From JBJMQS01 sp045802605 (GTDB lineage Bacteria; Planctomycetota; Planctomycetia; Gemmatales; Gemmataceae), in assembly GCA_045802605.1 (NCBI GenBank), contig JBJMQS010000030.1, forward strand, positions 1 through 64,000: DNA of 64,000 nt, given 5' to 3'. The translations under genes and the position numbers were made by a program. Below are positions 9,801 to 19,400 of this stretch, one piece after another. The notes below the pieces were generated by a model. The model had not been told where the DNA came from, did no database searches, and saw only the letters and a program-made list of their open reading frames with translations. Positions within the stretch are counted from its first letter, which is position 1, and each line of letters opens with the position of its first letter.

Positions 9801-11295
9801 GGCTCGACGTCGGTGCTGTAATGGTGGCCACTGGAGCGAGATTGCCGACGGTGACTGTCAGCGGCGCCGCGGTCGCGGTGAACCCACTGCCGTCGCCACG
9901 ATCAGTCACGGTCAGTACCGCCTGATAAGTTCCGTTAACCGTGTAAATATGGTTGACCGTGCTGCCAGTCGCAGTGGTTCCGTCGCCGAAATCCCACGAA
10001 TAAATAAGTGAGTCACCATCGGGGTCGCTGCTGTTCGTGCCGCTGAAGTTGACCGAGAGCGGCGCGTAGCCACTGGTAACATCGCAGGTCGCGACGGCCG
10101 TGGGCGCCCTGTTGGGATAGCCGACGAATTGGATCTTGTGGATCGACCCATTGTTTATGTTGGCGTAGCACAGGCTCCCGTCTGAAGCCACCGCTAAATC
10201 AACTGGTCCGCCCAAATCGGTCCCGAAGTCCTGAACTTGTCCCGTCACCGGGTTCAAGGTGCGGATAAAATGATTGACGTAGTCCGCGAAAAAGTACTGC
10301 CCTTGATATTCGACAGGAAACTGGGTGGCCGTGTAGAAAGTTCCGCCCGTAACAGCGCCTCCGCCACTGGAATTGTGAGGGTATGTATAGAACGGGTTAA
10401 CAAGTGTCGGATCATTGCTCACCCCTTGAAATAGCGGCCAGCCAAAATTACCGCCTGGCACGCCAACATTCACTTCTTCCCAAATGTCGGGACCAACATC
10501 ATTGATGAAAAATTGATTCGTCCCTGGCCGCATCGCCCCACTGAATGGGTTGCGGAAACCGTAAGCGAAAATCTCCCCCCGAGCGTTTGCCTGACCTACG
10601 AAAGGATTTGTCGAAGGTATCAGGCTGTTGGGATTGTTGGGGTTAAAGGCGGCCACATTGAGACGCAGGATTTTACCGTTTAGTTTCGATAAGTCCTGGG
10701 CATCCGCGGGAGTATTGTCGCCTTCGCCGACCCCCAAATACAGCATCCCATCAGCGCCAAACGCCATTGCACCACCGTCATGAATGCCATGGGGTGATGC
10801 GATGATGTTGTCCAAGAGCACTTGTTCCGGATCGGTAGTATTCGGATTCGCCGAACTAATGTGAAATCGGCTCAAGCGATCTGCGGCGGCGTTACCTTCT
10901 GTATTAGGATTCGCGGGGTCAGCTTTGGTGTAGTAAACGTACAGGTAACCGTTGGTGGCGAAATTTGGGTCGAGTGCGAGCCCCACGATGCCATGGTCGC
11001 GATAGACATCCACGGGCACCGTCAACAGTGGCTGAGCAAACTTCACTCCGTTTTGGATGATGACCACGTTGCCGGTCACTTTCTCGGCCACGAATAGACG
11101 ACCATCCGGGGTGAATACTTGCTTCGTCGGTCCCCGTACCCCCTGAAATACAGTGGTGTCCTGAAAACCAATCGGAAGGGTACTCGGCGCCACCTTGGCT
11201 TCGAGTTGTTCAAGCCAAAGTCGAGCTCCTGCCTTTGACTGTTTCCGGCGGGATTTCCCAAGCGCAGCCTGCTTACCCTTAAACCGATCGTTCAT
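6868..11295 (-). CDS. Secreted GSDH-type sugar dehydrogenase with PKD, NPCBM-like and RTX-like domains
   Basis: About 1475 residues. The N-terminus (RLWLEQLEAKVAPS) resembles the planctomycete LEPR-XLL export region. Residues ~50-390 form a glucose/sorbosone dehydrogenase-type beta-propeller (SPHGIHDGGAMAFGADGMLY, FRNPFSGA, NFGWPLFQG), a family that often uses PQQ. PKD domains follow (~400-490 and ~1150-1240; WDFGDGT and VSWGDGS cores). Two tandem NPCBM-like carbohydrate-binding modules (~680-810 and ~815-945) are about three quarters identical by eye. A Big_5-like Ig domain lies at ~950-1060, and the C-terminus has degenerate RTX calcium-binding repeats (SGNDTI, DGNDTL, AGNDTI). The ATG at 11295 follows a GGAG site; an upstream TTG is less likely. 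It probably acts on or sticks to extracellular polysaccharide. A secreted enzyme inside a glycan-assembly operon is unusual. Confidence 0.85.
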   Translation of the reverse strand: MNDRFKGKQAALGKSRRKQSKAGARLWLEQLEAKVAPSTLPIGFQDTTVFQGVRGPTKQVFTPDGRLFVAEKVTGNVVIIQNGVKFAQPLLTVPVDVYRDHGIVGLALDPNFATNGYLYVYYTKADPANPNTEGNAAADRLSRFHISSANPNTTDPEQVLLDNIIASPHGIHDGGAMAFGADGMLYLGVGEGDNTPADAQDLSKLNGKILRLNVAAFNPNNPNSLIPSTNPFVGQANARGEIFAYGFRNPFSGAMRPGTNQFFINDVGPDIWEEVNVGVPGGNFGWPLFQGVSNDPTLVNPFYTYPHNSSGGGAVTGGTFYTATQFPVEYQGQYFFADYVNHFIRTLNPVTGQVQDFGTDLGGPVDLAVASDGSLCYANINNGSIHKIQFVGYPNRAPTAVATCDVTSGYAPLSVNFSGTNSSDPDGDSLIYSWDFGDGTTATGSTVNHIYTVNGTYQAVLTVTDRGDGSGFTATAAPLTVTVGNLAPVATITAPTSSLKYHGGDTVIFAGTGSDFEDGALPASAFHWSFAFGHNTHFHNFIPPIDGVTGGSFVVPTFGENDPDQYYRINLTVTDSSGLQNTMTVDIRPVTANLILTSNVAGAFVTLDGQTVTTPASITSVAGMTRTLVAPAMQTVAGVAYGFNLWSDFGSGTHNITVPSSDTTYSALYRPLGVPLFVSDLPWLQAINGYTTPVRRNTNSGGGVLKLNGQAYSKGLGVVSPSQVRYSLNGNYTLFTADIGVDDAVGSNGSVVFQVWADGIKLYDSGLMQGDTATKRVSVDVAGRNELLLITTDGGDNNWFDSANWANAILYSNFVSDRPWLDAVNGYSTSVTKNTSNGGAVLTLNGQTYNKGLGVVSPSQVRYALNGNYSLFSADVGVDDEVGSNGSVVFQVWADGVKLYEGGVMTGLSPTQHVSVDVTGRNELLLVTTTGGNNNWFDSADWANAQLQPDRTAPTVGSVSPAAGATAVPITTSPISIVMSEPLDPISVTTTTITLMKQGTNISLPSTITYDRASRTVRLQPSANLKTGSVYVATIKGGPNGVRDSVGNTLAADVVWTFTTVFPTVSINAPLTGLEGAPIAVSAVVSGPNPNYTSAWSVTKNGTTFATGSASSFGFTPNDNGSYVVTVTTTDDDNTTASDSKTINVSNVAPIPSFVAATVIRGQSTSFTISASDASTIDAAAGFTYFVSWGDGSSDTVTASPGNAAGVPLSHTYANSGIFSVQVSARDKDLDQGTVTTLLTVAAAAVIGGDLWVAGTSGPDSITLNPTNANGTSIGVTINGASFGTFVTSPSSRVFVYGYSGNDTIRVVSGTVSGSTVPFSRPALLFGDDGNDTLDTLASTSWGVLIGGAGNDTITSGVGRTLAIAGMGSNRITTGAGSDIVIGGYTDFDANRTALLAMMAEWTRTDIDYATRVGHLRGSAGGLNAGFVLTLDTVHDNGTSDILNAGQGVDWLLYHKTGSNKDTTDVTNGETETLL

Positions 11296-11339
11296 GCGAG
11301 TCTCCGGTGTCAAATTTCTCTTTACTAACGTTCAGTGAT

Positions 11340-12233
11340 CTATCGCTTCGTGCCCCAACTCATAAAGAAATACTCCTTTTCGGGCGACGGGTCATTCGAG
11401 ACGATTTGTTGATAGTCCCGGCTGTATTCGCTCAGCCAGGAAGTAATCTTGCCGACAGTGAATGGCGATGGGTGCATTTGGCGATGCTCTTCCGACTGTC
11501 GGCTGTTGGGAGCAATCGTGTTGACCTCGAACAAGAACCGCCCGCCGGGTTTCAATAGCGCCATGTACTGCTCGAACAGGCCGCGCGGATCATTCGTGTG
11601 ATCGAGCACGTTGAAACAGATTGCGAGATCGAACGTCCCCGCGGCGTCGCGCAGGAGCTCATCAAGATCTGTCACATAGGTGATGCTTTGGCTGCGGATG
11701 CGGCTGAATAAGCGATTGTAATGATCATTGAGAGGATCAAACGCGACACGTCTCGAGGCCGGCAAGAACTCGATCATTCCAAGCGGCCCGCAGCCGATTT
11801 CCACGAGCGATTGCTGTTCCAGCGAGCGTGCGTCCCACCCCGTCTTCAAAAACATCTCCGTCATGAAGCGGTTCTGGTACAAAGGGAAAACGCGCGGATC
11901 GAGCTCGTTGTAACCCTCGAAGGCAACCCAGCGCCAGAATCCAAGTTCGCGAAGCTGTGCGACGCGGTACTTATCCAATCCGTCGTGACTCGCGGGGTCG
12001 GTCAAAACTCGGTGCAGCTCCGCGAGCGTCTCGGGATCAATGTCGTCGCCCAGGTAGTTCACGTCCTTGGCTTTTGTGCCCTCCAGCAAACGATTAGCGT
12101 CCTGGACCATTCGTTCCGTGACGGCCAGGAGTTGCACCACCTGCGGCGAGTATGAACGGTTCACCGAACCCGTCGGTCGAGTGTCATTTTCGCTCGCGAG
12201 TTCGGCATCTGGCGGCAGATCCACTGCTAGCAT
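11340..12233 (-). CDS. Class I SAM-dependent methyltransferase
   Basis: 297 residues. An N-terminal helical region of about 130 residues precedes the methyltransferase core. SLVEIGCGPLGMIEFLP is motif I, VAFDPLND carries the acidic ribose-binding residue, TFDLAICFNVLDHTNDP is the motif II/IV region, and LLKPGGRFLFEVNTI is the post-motif strand. This matches the Methyltransf_11/23 class. The ATG at 12233 follows GGGAGG seven bases upstream, and it overlaps the wecB stop by seven bases. The substrate is probably a sugar or glycan terminus made by the cluster; O-methylation often caps chains, but this is inference. Confidence 0.8.
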   Translation of the reverse strand: MLAVDLPPDAELASENDTRPTGSVNRSYSPQVVQLLAVTERMVQDANRLLEGTKAKDVNYLGDDIDPETLAELHRVLTDPASHDGLDKYRVAQLRELGFWRWVAFEGYNELDPRVFPLYQNRFMTEMFLKTGWDARSLEQQSLVEIGCGPLGMIEFLPASRRVAFDPLNDHYNRLFSRIRSQSITYVTDLDELLRDAAGTFDLAICFNVLDHTNDPRGLFEQYMALLKPGGRFLFEVNTIAPNSRQSEEHRQMHPSPFTVGKITSWLSEYSRDYQQIVSNDPSPEKEYFFMSWGTKR

Positions 12234-13417
12234 CGGGCGACCTCCCTTACCGGCGCCGTGTCCGTCCGAATGACGGATCCAAAGGCCGGCTGTTTGCGTT
12301 GGTTGAGGTGTTCGGCCAGGGCGTCGGCAATACGGACGGCCGCTTGACCATCACCAAATGGATTCACAGTCGTGCTCATCGCGCGGTAAGCCGCAGGGTC
12401 GGTGAGCAGTTGAGTCGTCGCACGAACAATTTGTCGAGAGTCGGTCCCGACAATTCGTCCTGCACCTACCTCAACTACCTCCGGACGCTCGGTAACTTCC
12501 CGGAGAATCAAAACTGGTTTGTGGAAAGACGGGGCTTCCTCCTGAATGCCACCGGAGTCAGTCAAGATCAGGAAGCATTGTTTCATCAAGCGCAACAAGT
12601 CGGTGTACGACGCAGGGCTGGTGAGATGGATTTGCGGGTGATGTCCTAATTCATCGAAAACCGGCTTGCGGACGTTTGGATTCAAATGAACTGGATACAC
12701 CACTTCCACGTCGGGGTACTCGGTCACCAGTTTCTTCAAGGCTTTACAAATGGAGCGAATCGGTGCGCCGTGGTTCTCGCGCCGATGGGCAGTGACAAGC
12801 AAGATTCTCTTGTTGGTGAAGTCCACGTGATTGAGCCGGGGATCTTCAAAAGTCGCGTCCAATGTGATCGACTGCAGTGCATCGACGATCGTGTTGCCGG
12901 TCACATAGACCGTCGGCTCCAAAACCCCCTCGCGCAGCAGGTTTTGTCGGGCGCCTTCGGTAGGCGCGAAGTGCAAGTCGGCCACGCAACCCGCGACGCG
13001 CCGATTGATTTCCTCGGGAAACGGATTGCGGCGATCATACGACCGTAGACCCGCTTCAACGTGTCCAACAACTACGCCTTGATAAAAGCCGGCCATGGCT
13101 GTGGACATGACCGTGGTGGTATCACCTTGGACCAAGACCGCGTCCGGCTTTAACTTGGCAAACAAGGCCGCGACTGACGACAGAGCGCGGGCCGCGAACT
13201 CGGCCAACGTTTGGTCGTGCTGCATCAGTTCGAGATCGACATCCGGCCGGATGTCGAACGTCGAGAGCACTTGTTGGAGCATCTCGCGGTGTTGGCCCGT
13301 TGTGACCACCGTGTGCTCGAACTCCTCCGAGCGGCGCTCCAGTTCTTGCACGACCGGCGCGAGCTTAATCGCCTCGGGTCGAGTGCCAAAGAGGGTCACA
13401 ACATGGTGTCGGCTCAT
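12227..13417 (-). CDS. wecB: UDP-N-acetylglucosamine 2-epimerase (non-hydrolysing)
   Basis: 396 residues, the usual family length. The enzyme interconverts UDP-GlcNAc and UDP-ManNAc, giving ManNAc or ManNAcA donors for surface polysaccharides. Diagnostic blocks are present in order: LFGTRPEAIKLAPV at the N-terminus, LVQGDTTTVMST, GHVEAGLRS, NPFPEEINRR, TAHRREN, and the C-terminal LTDSGGIQEEAP with REVTERPE, which bind UDP. The start was placed at the ATG at 13417 because AAGGA lies seven bases upstream and the homology begins immediately after it; the upstream in-frame extension overlaps the giant gene. It shows that the glycan made here includes a ManNAc-derived residue, or at least that the donor is made locally. 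Confidence 0.95.
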   Translation of the reverse strand: MSRHHVVTLFGTRPEAIKLAPVVQELERRSEEFEHTVVTTGQHREMLQQVLSTFDIRPDVDLELMQHDQTLAEFAARALSSVAALFAKLKPDAVLVQGDTTTVMSTAMAGFYQGVVVGHVEAGLRSYDRRNPFPEEINRRVAGCVADLHFAPTEGARQNLLREGVLEPTVYVTGNTIVDALQSITLDATFEDPRLNHVDFTNKRILLVTAHRRENHGAPIRSICKALKKLVTEYPDVEVVYPVHLNPNVRKPVFDELGHHPQIHLTSPASYTDLLRLMKQCFLILTDSGGIQEEAPSFHKPVLILREVTERPEVVEVGAGRIVGTDSRQIVRATTQLLTDPAAYRAMSTTVNPFGDGQAAVRIADALAEHLNQRKQPAFGSVIRTDTAPVREVARC

Positions 13418-13470
13418 CGTGGTTTCCTTCGTCTCAGTCATAGGAGTCAGCGGTCGGAGCAGTCTTCGTT

Positions 13471-16400
13471 TCACCTTCCCAAGATCAATTGCCGTCGGCC
13501 GCGAGGCGAGTCTTGCGGCTTCCGGCTATCGTGGGTCGAGTGGCCAATCGCAGGCACGGCAAATTCAGCAATCCCGCCGCGTCGCGTCCATGCACGAACT
13601 GCGTCAATGCTGCCGCCGCGGGCAATCCACTCGAAGATGTGCGCATAGGACGCGTAGGCCTGTTCGCGAGTGAGAATCTGTCGATAACTTTGGGTCAGTT
13701 TTGGTTTCACCGGCTCGGCACACACCTCACCCATTGCCGTAGCGAGGTCCTCGACGAGTTGAGGGTGCTCAGCTTCCAGCACACGGCTCAGATTGGTGGC
13801 ATCCAAGTCAGTAATGGAATCAAACGGTGGACGTATCAGATACCCACCGACCTCGGCGATTACATCGCGTGCGGAGCCCACATCGGTGGCGATCAGCGGC
13901 AGGCCGGCATACGCCGCTTCGGCAAGCGCCAGGCTCCAGCCTTCCCAGAATGACGGCAGCACGAAGGCGTTCGATAGCTGGTAAAACGGTACGACATCAT
14001 CGCGATGTCCCGCGAAGATGATTGCGTCTTGCAGGCCGTGGGCCCGGATGTCGCGCTGGATATCCTCGACGTAGCTCTTCTCGAGATCGCGGCCCAAGAA
14101 CAAGACCTTGGCTTCAGGACGCCGACCGTGAATTCGCGCAAGCGCCTCAACCAGAAATCGCTGCGCTTTCGGCGGGTACACGGAAGCCACATTAAGGAAA
14201 ACAAAATCGTCGTCGCGCAGACCCAGCTCATTCCGCAAGCGCGCAACTTGGCGTTTCTCCATGGGTCGGTCAAATCGCTTCGTCTCGATGCCATTGGGCA
14301 CCACCAAGAGTTTTCGCGGCGGCAGGCTCAGCCGCGCATCGGAATAGAACGCGACATTTTGCGACACGCAGATGTAGGCGGCCGTATATTGATCGTAGAC
14401 TTGGTGATCCAAAATCTGTCGTGCTGACAACCAAGCGTATGTATTGTGAATGGTCTGAACGAAAGGTATGCCCAATTCAGCAGCAATCTCACCGCCAAAC
14501 AGTGAATAGTGTGCATTGATGACATCAATGTGATTGTCGAGCAGCAAGCGACGGTAATGATGCTGCCGATCACCGCTCGGCAGGCTAAGCACTGTCACGC
14601 CGGCCCGACGAGCGCAATTGGCCGCCCAGCCTTCTTCACCCAAAATCAAAAGCGAGACTTCGAAGCGATTTCGATCCAGGCTCGCCGCCAAATCGAGCAC
14701 CACTTGCTCCAAACCGCCTTGAGAGAAACTGTTGACCTGGAGCAAGACACGCAGCCGTCGGCCCTTCGGCAAATACACCGCCGGAAGCTCGCGCTGGCGC
14801 ATCGTGGCTGGACGAGTTTTGCCGTAAAACAAATTGTTGTTGCCATGCGCGAGCGCTAAATCGAAGAGCGATTGACTCGGCGCAGTTGATAGCGTGAGCA
14901 CTCCCGAATGAGCCAAGCGGGCTTGAGTTGTTCCGTCTTGAACGAAGCAAGTGTGAACTCGCCGCCACGTCGCATCACCATGTCGGTAGGGCGACAGTGA
15001 GCCTTCGGGAAACCAGACAGCAACGCTGAGTTCGTCGATGTCTCCCGGCACATTGGGCAGTCGAGCCAAGCCGTCGTCGCGCAGCATTAAGAGTTTCTTG
15101 CCGGGAGCGAGAAGGGCGGGGTCGCCTTCGCGCCAGGCGCGAATTGAATGCCCTCCTGCATTAATCGTTCGCAGCCACTCCAGCGTGGCTTCGTCGGCAA
15201 AAACTGTCCAAGGTCCGCGATAAAACGCATAACGATCGTGTTCGTATTGCATGAGCGCTTGGACGCGATCCAGGATCTTCAGCTCCGCGGCGCGTCCGTT
15301 GAGGCTGTTGTCGTGAACGCGATATTGATAAAGCACTTCGTCAGTGCCGATGTGCATGATTTTGAACAGCGAATTCAGCCGCATCCAATAGTCGTAGTCT
15401 TCGACGCCGAGGTTGGGGTCATACTCGCCGATCAATTTGCCGATCCAGCCCCGGTACATGAAGCACGCGCCGATGAAATTATCCTGAACATGGTTCAGAG
15501 ATTCCGTGGTGCGAGGTACATGAATCTCGGGACAGTCCGGCGTGCGGCGGTTGTGTGGCCGGAAGTTGACGTCGCGCAGCGGCTGGCCCCGATCGTCTAT
15601 TGCCAGATAGTCGGCGTACACCATCCCCGCTTCCGGATGGGCCCGCAGGAATTCAACTTGCCGGGCGAGCTGCTCGGGGTGCATCAAGTTGTCGGCCGAG
15701 GTCCACGTCCAAAATTCCCCACGCGCGAATTCAAAGGCGTTGCTAAGTGCCTTGGGGAGTTTTTGGTTCTTTTGCGTCAACAATCGCACTTTTGGGTGCC
15801 GTGCATATTGGTCCAGCACGGCTTCGACGCCGTCGGTGGAACCGTCGTTTACGACGATGAGTTCAAAGTTTTGATAGGTCTGCGACAAAACGCTTTGAAT
15901 GGATTCTTTCAACAGGTTCGCTTGATTGTAAACCGGCAGGACAACGGTAACCAAACCGGAAACATCTGTAGCCGTGACGCTTTCGGCCGTCGTCTGCACT
16001 TGGCAAAACAGACGGCGGATAGCGGGTCGCAGCGCTTCAAATCGTTCCCGCCAGGTGTTGTTGCGAGCAAACTCGCGACGGCGGCCGATGGCGGACGCGT
16101 CGCGCTCAACCAGTGCGGCCTCGATCTCGCGCTCAAACTCGCGCGAGGTGGAGGCGAGCCGCACGAGGGGCGCCATCTCTGCGACCTCGGGGAGCGGCGT
16201 TGATACGAGAGGCGTGCCAGACGCGAGGATCTCGTACGCCTTGACCGGGTTGGTCGCTTCTGTCAGCAGGGTCCGCTTGAATGGAATGATGGAGACATGG
16301 AAGCGTTCGAGCCAGTCCGGGATTTCGGCATAGGGTTGCTCACCCGGCATTTTGACATTGGGGAGTTTTTCGAGCCCGGCCGTGTCTACTCCATGTTGCG

Positions 16401-19400
16401 CACCCACAAGGATAAAGTCCCAGTCCTTCCGCCGCCGTGCCAAATCCTCCACCAGTTGGACGTCAAACCAATTCGATATAGCGCCGTAATAACCAATGAC
16501 TGGCCGTGCGGACGCTTCAGGTCGGGCCGCCGAGGCAAAATGGTCATAGTCGCAGCCGTTTCGTAACAGCAACACATTTTGGTTGCGCTGCCACGCCAAT
16601 TTCTCCAAAGTCTCCGATGACGCAGTGACTAGATCCGCTTGCTCCAGAAGTTCGCGTTCTTGGTCAAGCATCGGGGCGCCGTTGGTGGTGAACCCCGCAT
16701 GCGCGTCCATCAGGTCATACACAACCGGCCAGGAGAATTCAGATCGCGCCTCACGTGCGAGCGGCCACCAGAACGGCAACTGCACGATCGCTACGGCTTG
16801 ATCAATGTCATAGTCTCGGCGGAGCTGCGACAGGGCGGCAAAGAGATCCTTGCGAGCGATATCATCGAGCGCATGTTGCTGAATGCTGCGTTTCGGACCG
16901 CGCAGTGTCAATTCCAAGAGGTTCGATTGAATCGACCGCACGCGATAAGGCTCAGATGACTGAGCGAAGATCGGGCTGACGTAAAAGACGCGATGGCCGG
17001 CCTGAGCAAATTCACTCATCAACTGTTGCGGCCGTTGGAAGCGAAAATCCCATTCAATGACCGGCAAGCAAATCACGTCGTAGCTCGCGGGCCGGATATC
17101 GTTAGTTACGGTGGCGACTTCGCCGTCGGGCTTGCCGGTGCCGTTTGTAAGCGGCGCGCTCGTGCCGTTGCGATGCACCTCACCATTGGACCAAGACGAC
17201 CAAACGCGCTGGATTGGCCGCAGCCATTCGCGAATGGCTGCGGAAACGCCGCGTCGCTCGTTGGGTAATAGATCGAAAATCATGCACCGTTCGTCACGAT
17301 GCATGGTCTTGCAATGCGTGATCAGGAACTCGCGGAACTCCGTGTAATAATCGAGCCACCAAAATGACGTATTGGGCAACAACAAGTATTCGCCGCCCTT
17401 GTCGCGAATCGCCTCGAGTTGGCGAATTGCATCCTGGCTATCGGCCGGGTAATGTCCGGCATACATCCCGGAAGCCGTTTGCGGGAAGTGCCAGGCGCGG
17501 CGGCCATTCAAGTCCAACAGCGTTTCGTCGCCCTTGCTGACCACGACGACAGTTGCTTTCGACGGGATGTGCGTGGCGACGATGGAATGCAATTGGCCGC
17601 GAAGCTGGTCGTAGCTATTGGTGAATAGCGCTTCGAGGAGTTGTCGGCCCCGAGTTTCTTCCGCGAGCGCAGTCCGGAATTTCTCGAGTGATTGTTGGGT
17701 CGTCACTAACTCGGCTTTGGCTCGATTAATTTCATTCTGGAATTCCAAAACCTTGGCTTCACTCCGTTCCAACTGTTCCTTGTGCCGGCGAGCCTCCTCG
17801 GCTTGACGACCCGCTTCTGCCGCGAAGTCCGCGCTCACTGCGCTATTCGGAGGCGTCTGCAAGTCGCGAATGATGAGGTCTCGCGCCGAAAGTTCGGATT
17901 CGAGTGACTTCGTCAGGGCGATTCGCTCAGTCAATTGAGCCAAAAGCTCCTGCCGGCTGCGATTCAATTCATCAAGGCGCGACTGCTGCATTTGCCGAAG
18001 CTTTTGCGATTCCTCCAGTGCCGCCAGAGCTTGCGCATAGGCGTGTTTATTTCGGTCCGCCGATTCGTTTTGATGAATCAGCCGGCTGTGAAGTTTATGA
18101 GCGATCTTTCGCGTCCGGCCCAATTGCTCGGTCAGAATGTCCACTTGGGCCTGTAGCTCCTGCTGCTGGGCATCGCTCTGTTCCAGACGAACGTGCAATT
18201 CGCCGCAGGAGGCGTGTGCCGCTAATGCACGAGCCCGTTCCTCGTCAATGCCGGCCTTGAGTTGCGCAATGACGGCCTCATGCTCGACGGTTTTCGCGGC
18301 CTCACCATCCAGGCGTGTTTGCAGGCCTTGAATGAATTCATCTTTTTTGCGAAGCCGTTCCTCATTGCCTTCATTGGGCGACGCGGGGGCTGATGGTTGT
18401 TCGGCCAGCCGGCTTTGAAGCTCGCGCACGACAATCGCTTGCCGCTGAAGCTCACATCTCGCTTCATGCGCCAAGTCTGCTTGCTCGGCGAACTGCCGCC
18501 GCATCTCTTCAAGTTGCGCTGCATCGAGGCGGTTCTGTTGGAGGTAAACCTCCGCTTGTGTGTTTAACTCTTCGAGTTTGACCTGATCGGCGAGACGTTG
18601 AGACATCGCATCCGCCATAGCCGATATGAGTTGCGCTTGCTCGACGTTTTCGTAAAGCAATGGCCGTGTCCATCGCGCCGGGACGCAACTCGTCGGTGCA
18701 GCCACGCAACCCAGAGCGGCAATCAGATAGCTCTTCTGCGCCTCGGGGATCAGCATTGTGCGATGCGCTTGCAGGATCGTTCGGCGCAATACAGGATCCA
18801 AGCCCGCGATGTTGTTGATGAAATCCTCGCTCCAGGAGCGGCCAACGAATGTCTCGCCCAGAAACTGGATCCCAGCCGCCTCGAAGACTGCGGACAAATC
18901 GACCACCGGAGTTTCCGTTCCGAATGGCCATTGACCGGCGGCTGAAGTTTGCAAACGCCAGAGCCAGTACCAGTAACAAAGTCGATTCGGCACGAGTATC
19001 AGAACAAATCGCCGGCTGCGCGACCCCATCGCGCGCAGAATCGATACCTGCTCGTCAAAGGTGTAGTGCTCGAGAACGCCGGCGTTGAAAACGAGATCGA
19101 AGTCCGGAGACCCGGTGTGGAAGATGTCGTCCTCATGATACGTCGCGGAAAGCCCCTCCCGCGCGAACATGCGCCGCGTCAAATCCAGCGCGGCCGGCGA
19201 GAAATCCATCACATTGACGCGAAACACACCCGTCCGCGCAAGCGCCAGGCTTTGCCAGCCGGCGCCGCAGCCCGCCTCCAGCGTGGCACCGCCGCTTGGA
19301 AGTAATTCCAGCACGGCATCGACAAACTCGGTATTGAACCGGCTAATGCATTCGGTTTCTGCAGCCAATGGCGCGTTGGAATAATACCGTTCCCATTTCT

